DNA of 36,044 nucleotides from Nitrososphaerales archaeon. GTDB lineage: Archaea; Thermoproteota; Nitrososphaeria; Nitrososphaerales; CADDZS01. Location of the stretch: contig JASHPO010000027.1 in NCBI GenBank assembly GCA_030038075.1, positions 1-36,044 of the forward strand, given 5' to 3'. A program made the position numbers and the translations under genes. Below, piece by piece: positions 33,060 to 36,044 of this stretch (its first letter is position 1; each line of letters begins with the position of its first letter). Under the pieces are notes generated by a model. It was given only the letters and a program-made list of their open reading frames with translations, searched no databases and was not told the origin of the DNA.

Positions 33060-33202
33060 ATGGTAGAATTCGAGTACACGGACCACGCTAGGAGGTTATC
33101 GTAGATTATACAAAGAACGGAAGTATCATCAGCATCGAAATCCTCGACGTTTCCAAACGTATGCCCAAAAGGAGCCTTGAGAAAATTTCAGTTCGAGCCT
33201 AG
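33060..33202 (+). pseudogene. Relic of a DUF4258/DUF2283-type gene pair
   Basis: Starting at ATG 33060, the frame gives VEFEYTDHARRL and then a stop; the stretch EYTDHA matches the start of DUF4258 proteins. From 33095, in another frame, it reads VIVDYTKNGSIISIEILDVS followed by KRMPKRSLEKISVRA and ends at 33200-33202, which matches the C-terminal half of DUF2283. These two families are often adjacent genes in prokaryotes. The middle is missing, so this looks like a deletion that joined the two ends. The surrounding gap 32907-33327 holds nothing else I recognise except a TATA-like element near 33302. Confidence 0.6.
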
Positions 33203-33297
33203 ATTTGTGCTCTAGACATCTGACATCTCTTCGTAGACTTTCCAAAAAGAAACACTTTCCTCCCGCTTTACCTAACTAAAGTCATTTCTAACTATCC

Positions 33298-33306
33298 TTA
33301 TATAAA
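33298..33306 (+). promoter_or_regulatory. TATA-like promoter of the VOC-ArsR-AHSA1 genes
   Basis: TTATATAAA is centred 26 nt before ATG 33328. It is the clearest TATA-like box in the window and indicates a leaderless start for the first gene of the set. Confidence 0.7.
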
Positions 33307-33327
33307 TCTCGGATTATATGTCAGCGC

Positions 33328-33741
33328 ATGAAAACAAAAATTACGCAATTCACGTTAGTAGTGAAGAACCAACAAGCCGCTCTTGACTTCTATACAAAGA
33401 AAGTGGGCTTCGAAAAGAAAACCGACGTTACTCCGCCTGGAAGTTATAGATGGGTAACCGTAGGTCCTCAGGGTCAGGATCTTGAGCTCGCACTATTTGA
33501 AGCGGGAACCATAGATCCTAACGGCTGGTCGGCTAATTGGCGACCAGGCAATAATCCTCCAATTGTAATGTGGGTTGACGATTGTCGGAGCACCTTCGAT
33601 GAGCTGAAATCTCGGGGCGTTTCATTCAAGCAGGATAAACCAGATGAATTAGCTTGGGGAATCTCCGCCACCTTCTCGGACCCAGACGGTAATTTGTTTT
33701 CAATTAACCAACCTCCAAATGCGTCTGCCTGGCAGAAGTAG
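33328..33741 (+). CDS. VOC-superfamily (glyoxalase/bleomycin resistance-like) protein
   Basis: This 137-residue protein has the two beta-alpha-beta-beta-beta units of the vicinal oxygen chelate fold. The first unit is ITQFTLVVKNQQAALDFYTKKVGF and the second contains IVMWVDDCRSTFDELKSRGV, ending in FSDPDGNLFSINQ. Members are metal-dependent dioxygenases, isomerases, glutathione transferases or drug-binding proteins; the exact metal ligands are not certain here. It is followed by an ArsR regulator (18 nt gap) and an AHSA1-type protein, a common arrangement in bacteria. The ATG lies 26 nt after a clear TATA box. Its substrate is unknown. Confidence 0.88.
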   Translation: MKTKITQFTLVVKNQQAALDFYTKKVGFEKKTDVTPPGSYRWVTVGPQGQDLELALFEAGTIDPNGWSANWRPGNNPPIVMWVDDCRSTFDELKSRGVSFKQDKPDELAWGISATFSDPDGNLFSINQPPNASAWQK

Positions 33742-33759
33742 AGTGAGGAACGAAAGAGG

Positions 33760-34104
33760 ATGCCGCGAGAAACGGTCACGCTTGATACAGTACTTACCGC
33801 GGTTGCTGATCCAACTAGGCGCGAAATGCTGGATTTTCTGGTTACGAGATCTCACTCTGCTGGCGAAATCGTATCTCGTTTTCCTCAACTCACTCAGCCT
33901 GGAGTGTCGCAACATCTTCGCGTACTCCGCGAAGCACAGCTGGTCAGCGTTACTGTTGAAGCGCAGAGGCGAATTTATTCTCTAAAAGCCGAAGGGTTGC
34001 TAGAGTTGCACTCATGGATATCAAAATACCAGCGATTCTGGTCTGACCGACTGGACGCGCTGGAACAGCACCTCGAAAAGAAAAAAGGTGGGAAAAAGAA
34101 ATGA
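33760..34104 (+). CDS. ArsR-family winged-helix regulator
   Basis: This 114-residue protein has a winged helix-turn-helix: DPTRREMLDFLV (first helix), QLTQPGVSQHLRVLREAQLV (recognition helix and wing) and RRIYSLKAEGLLEL. No metal-binding CxC or similar motif is present, as in the ArsR members paired with AHSA1 proteins. The lysine-rich C-terminus (EKKKGGKKK) is unusual. Its stop overlaps the next gene's ATG in an ATGA. It probably controls its own gene set, sensing a ligand bound by the partner. Confidence 0.9.
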   Translation: MPRETVTLDTVLTAVADPTRREMLDFLVTRSHSAGEIVSRFPQLTQPGVSQHLRVLREAQLVSVTVEAQRRIYSLKAEGLLELHSWISKYQRFWSDRLDALEQHLEKKKGGKKK

Positions 34105-34619
34105 CAGATTCCAGGTTGGGCAGTGTAAGTGTGGAAGGCGACTATGCAACGCTACTTTTCGAGCGTCGATTTTCTCATCCACCGCAGATGATGTGGGAAG
34201 CGATCACTGATCCCGACGAGCTCACAGAATGGTACATGACCAAGGCGAAAATCGACGGCAGAGCTGGCGGGAGCATCGATTTCGTTGCGGGTGTTTCACA
34301 GTTTCACGTCACCGGGAAAATACTCGTATGGGAGCCTCCGCGTGTCTTTGAACACGAGTGGAACGTGGAGCCTAGGAGGGAATTACCAAAGGGAGAGCGC
34401 GCCATAATCAGGTGGGAGCTTACAAGCGAGGGCAATGCAACTGTTCTGAGACTAACGCACCGCAATCTGACACGGGCGACTTCGCTGGGATTTGCGCCAG
34501 GGACACACGCTTTTCTCGACCGGCTTGAAGCCTACCTGAATAATACTCCTATGCCTGACTGGGTAAAGCGCGTTGAAGAAATGCGCGCGAGCTATCCGAG
34601 CTGGCGGCGTCCGTCATAA
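34101..34619 (+). CDS. SRPBCC/AHSA1-domain protein
   Basis: This 172-residue protein belongs to the START-like AHSA1 group: an opening strand (YATLLFERRFSHPPQMMWEA), the helix around ITDPDELTEWY, a strand rich in glycine (GGSIDFVAGV) and the closing long helix (HAFLDRLEAYLNN). The fold makes a deep hydrophobic pocket for small molecules. It overlaps the ArsR gene by 4 nt, so the two are translationally coupled and probably a sensor or detoxification pair. It is not the Hsp90 activator itself. Confidence 0.88.
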   Translation: MTDSRLGSVSVEGDYATLLFERRFSHPPQMMWEAITDPDELTEWYMTKAKIDGRAGGSIDFVAGVSQFHVTGKILVWEPPRVFEHEWNVEPRRELPKGERAIIRWELTSEGNATVLRLTHRNLTRATSLGFAPGTHAFLDRLEAYLNNTPMPDWVKRVEEMRASYPSWRRPS

Positions 34620-34657
34620 GAGTGGACTTCTTTCGTTCGATCTTTTACTTTCTAAGA

Positions 34658-34821
34658 TCAGGTTGTTGGCTGATTAACCTGCCCGTTTGAATTGTCATTC
34701 ACTCGCTTGTTGAAAGTGTAGTTATTCGTAGCCAGGCCTATGGCCGCAATCAGAATCGTCGATATTATTCCAAGGGGCGAATATGTAATCGAAAGCCGTG
34801 GGCATTTGGTAGATACTGCAT
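34658..34821 (-). pseudogene. Possible broken small membrane-protein gene
   Basis: On the minus strand an AAGGAGA lies shortly before ATG 34821, but that frame stops after 18 codons. Another frame reads YSPLGIISTILIAAIGLATN and then a polar end (NKRVNDNSNGQ), finishing at 34658-34660, and this frame has no usable start codon. A frameshift between the two would explain it. It could also be a chance hydrophobic frame. Confidence 0.3.
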
Positions 34822-34888
34822 TGTTGGAGAGTCTCCTTGAAAAGTTTCAGCGGTAAATGTCTCGTTCAATCGGCGAAGATTGAAATCG

Positions 34889-35107
34889 CTAAATGCATGC
34901 CACTTTTAATTCAGGCACGTCTTGGTTTTTGAACGAAAAACCCTGATCCAACAGTTCTGTGATTGTTACTATGTTGAGTGAAGCATCCAATCCAACCCTG
35001 TCGGTATCCCTTTTCCTCCAAATCCACGCTTCCTGCCCAGTTCTAGAATTCTGCCAGAGTTCTGCTTTGAACCCGCGAGCAATGAGTGAGTCTGCGTTTT
35101 GTGTCAT
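34889..35107 (-). CDS. Small hypothetical protein
   Basis: This 72-residue protein starts with ATG 35107 and has a pattern of short strands and a helix (DSLIARGFKAELWQN; TGQEAWIWRKRDTDRVG; IVTITELLDQGFSFKNQ). No motif or membrane helix is present. It lies 16 nt after the PadR gene on the same strand, so it may be co-transcribed and possibly part of the PadR regulon. The gene between 34620 and 34888 is otherwise sparse. I cannot assign a function. Confidence 0.55.
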   Translation of the reverse strand: MTQNADSLIARGFKAELWQNSRTGQEAWIWRKRDTDRVGLDASLNIVTITELLDQGFSFKNQDVPELKVACI

Positions 35108-35123
35108 TCAATATCACCCATTG

Positions 35124-35669
35124 CTAGGAGAAAACGACTGCCGCGATTTTCTTCTTTGTTTCAGCGATTATCTCTTGTATTTTTTTCATTTTTTCTTCAT
35201 CAACGTAATCATTGTTCGTCATTATCATCTCTTTGATGTCACGAACATCCCCGAGAAAGCCAAACTTGCCTAACCATCCTGCATGTTCCCTTCCCTTTTG
35301 CAGCCTACCGACGAGTTCCTCGTTTTGTTCTAGGTATTTTCTTCCCTCTGCGGTGATCGAGTAGACTCTTTTTCCGTTCTTCTCCTCTAGCGAAACATAG
35401 CCCATATCATCGAGCTCTTGAAGCGTCGGATACACCAGCCCAGCGCTAACGGGACGCTGATAGGTCGTACCCAATTCCTGAATGAGAGCGTACCCGTGCA
35501 TGGGCTTTTCGGCAATGGCCATAAGGATGAGAAACCTAAAGTCCCCTCTTCTAACGTCAAAGTCTTTTTCACGATGATTCCAATCAAAGCGCTCTCGCCT
35601 CTCGCTACGATCAAACCCTCGCTTGCGTCGTCCATCGTTTTTCCTTCTCTCCCTATTTCTCTGAGACAT
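35124..35669 (-). CDS. PadR-family winged-helix regulator
   Basis: This protein of about 181 residues has the PadR winged-helix: FRFLILMAIAEKPMHGYALI, then TTYQRPVSAGLVYPTLQELD (recognition helix region) and KRVYSITAEGRKYL. A strongly charged N-terminus (many Arg, Asp, Lys) precedes it, and a helical C-terminal domain for dimerisation follows. The frame is open to 35729, but ATG 35669 (SQRNRER) is the better start: a TATA-like element (35701-35708) and a 12-bp tandem repeat lie in its leader. It probably represses its own gene and the 34889 gene, responding to a small molecule or stress. Confidence 0.88.
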   Translation of the reverse strand: MSQRNRERRKNDGRRKRGFDRSERRERFDWNHREKDFDVRRGDFRFLILMAIAEKPMHGYALIQELGTTYQRPVSAGLVYPTLQELDDMGYVSLEEKNGKRVYSITAEGRKYLEQNEELVGRLQKGREHAGWLGKFGFLGDVRDIKEMIMTNNDYVDEEKMKKIQEIIAETKKKIAAVVFS

Positions 35670-35673
35670 GTTA

Positions 35674-35697
35674 TCACCAGATATATCACCAGATATA
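35674..35697. repeat. Perfect 12-bp tandem repeat in the PadR leader
   Basis: TCACCAGATATA occurs twice head to tail at 35674-35685 and 35686-35697, immediately before the PadR start and downstream of its TATA-like element. The neighbouring AT-rich stretch ends in ATATATCGG, so an imperfect palindrome with arms near TATATC is also present. This is a good candidate for a self-regulatory operator. Confidence 0.55.
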
Positions 35698-35888
35698 GTA
35701 TTAAATATATCGGTTGAACTTGATAGCATACTGAATCACGCTACCGACTCTCAAAAACCACCCGACTTTCCCAGGTCCAGCAAACTAAATACTGACACCC
35801 AGAGTACACTTTTTGCATTTGATTTCCTTACTAGCTTCAGAAGGATACCCTCGCAAAAGATAATAAGAGCTTAGGAGCTTTTGCCCCT

Positions 35889-36044
35889 ATGGGCAGTGTT
35901 AAGGTCGTAATTAGCGATGACGTTGAACGGAAATTCAGACGCGTCGCTATGAAAAGATACGGCTATGGGAAAGGGGCCTTAAGCGAAGCGGCCGAGGCCG
36001 CATTTGGCGATTGGTCCTCTAGGGAAGATACTGATTTTCCTATC
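35889..36044 (+). CDS. Archaeal antitoxin-like protein (VapB-type), N-terminal part
   Basis: The gene runs off the window. The visible 52 residues read as a short regulator with VKVVISDDVERKFRRVAMKR followed by YGKGALSEAAEAAF, which resembles archaeal antitoxins that sit next to PIN-domain toxin genes. It would bind DNA and neutralise the toxin. The ATG at 35889 lies about 28 nt after an AT-rich element (AGATAATAAG). The expected toxin would begin just past the right edge, so this cannot be confirmed here. Confidence 0.6.
   Translation, partial: MGSVKVVISDDVERKFRRVAMKRYGYGKGALSEAAEAAFGDWSSREDTDFPI

Noticed and set aside
33719-33985. 88-residue frame overlapping the VOC and ArsR genes
   Set aside because: It is an out-of-frame shadow of two well-supported genes and has no family features.

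Overview
The window looks like chromosomal DNA of an archaeon, most likely a member of the Nitrososphaerota (Thaumarchaeota). The main evidence is a Snf7/ESCRT-III-type CdvB division protein, an archaeal TYW1 wyosine enzyme, a one-ring-type TatC, a NikR-like regulator, and many genes that begin with TTG or GTG about 26-32 nt after a TATA-like element, which fits leaderless archaeal transcripts. No ammonia-oxidation genes are in view, so the physiology is not settled. All family names come from reading translated sequence; no database search was run.

Layout. 1-3072: a metal (Zn/Mn/Fe-type) ABC transporter with a truncated binding protein, an ATPase and two tandem permease genes. The permeases share three tracts of perfect DNA identity at one fixed offset, and the block looks more GC-rich than its surroundings. 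3191-9018: a membrane protein, a class V aminotransferase, an APC amino-acid permease, an M20D amidohydrolase, a nicotinamidase-like hydrolase and a free-standing Lrp/AsnC ligand-binding domain, together suggesting uptake and breakdown of an amino-acid derivative. 9123-17006: uvrB, a ferritin-like/VIT1 fusion, uvrA and uvrC, i.e. a complete bacterial-type nucleotide excision repair set with a metal-handling membrane protein in the middle. 17026-19473: a decayed TMEM175-type channel gene, a small conserved protein divergent from cdvB, a hotdog thioesterase overlapping cdvB, and a NikR-like regulator.

19466-22477: two tiny membrane proteins, pterin carbinolamine dehydratase, TYW1 with an apparent winged-helix insertion, a 48-residue zinc-ribbon protein and a PH-like protein under a promoter built of 10-bp repeats. 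22717-28919: a DUF1801 protein, several membrane-anchored extracellular proteins, an HExxH metallopeptidase, a MOSC protein and TatC. 28933-32906: small membrane and zinc-binding proteins, a methyltransferase, an NfeD-type protein and hypothetical proteins. 33060-36044: a relic of a DUF4258/DUF2283-type pair, a VOC-ArsR-AHSA1 gene set, a possible broken small membrane gene, a PadR regulator with a tandem-repeat operator candidate, and the start of an archaeal antitoxin-like gene cut by the window edge.

No rRNA, tRNA, CRISPR array, insertion sequence or integrase was recognised. The items I find most worth following are the mosaic identity of the two permeases, the HTH-like insertion in TYW1, the iterated 10-bp promoter repeats, the two gene relics, and the overlooked genes of under 50 codons.
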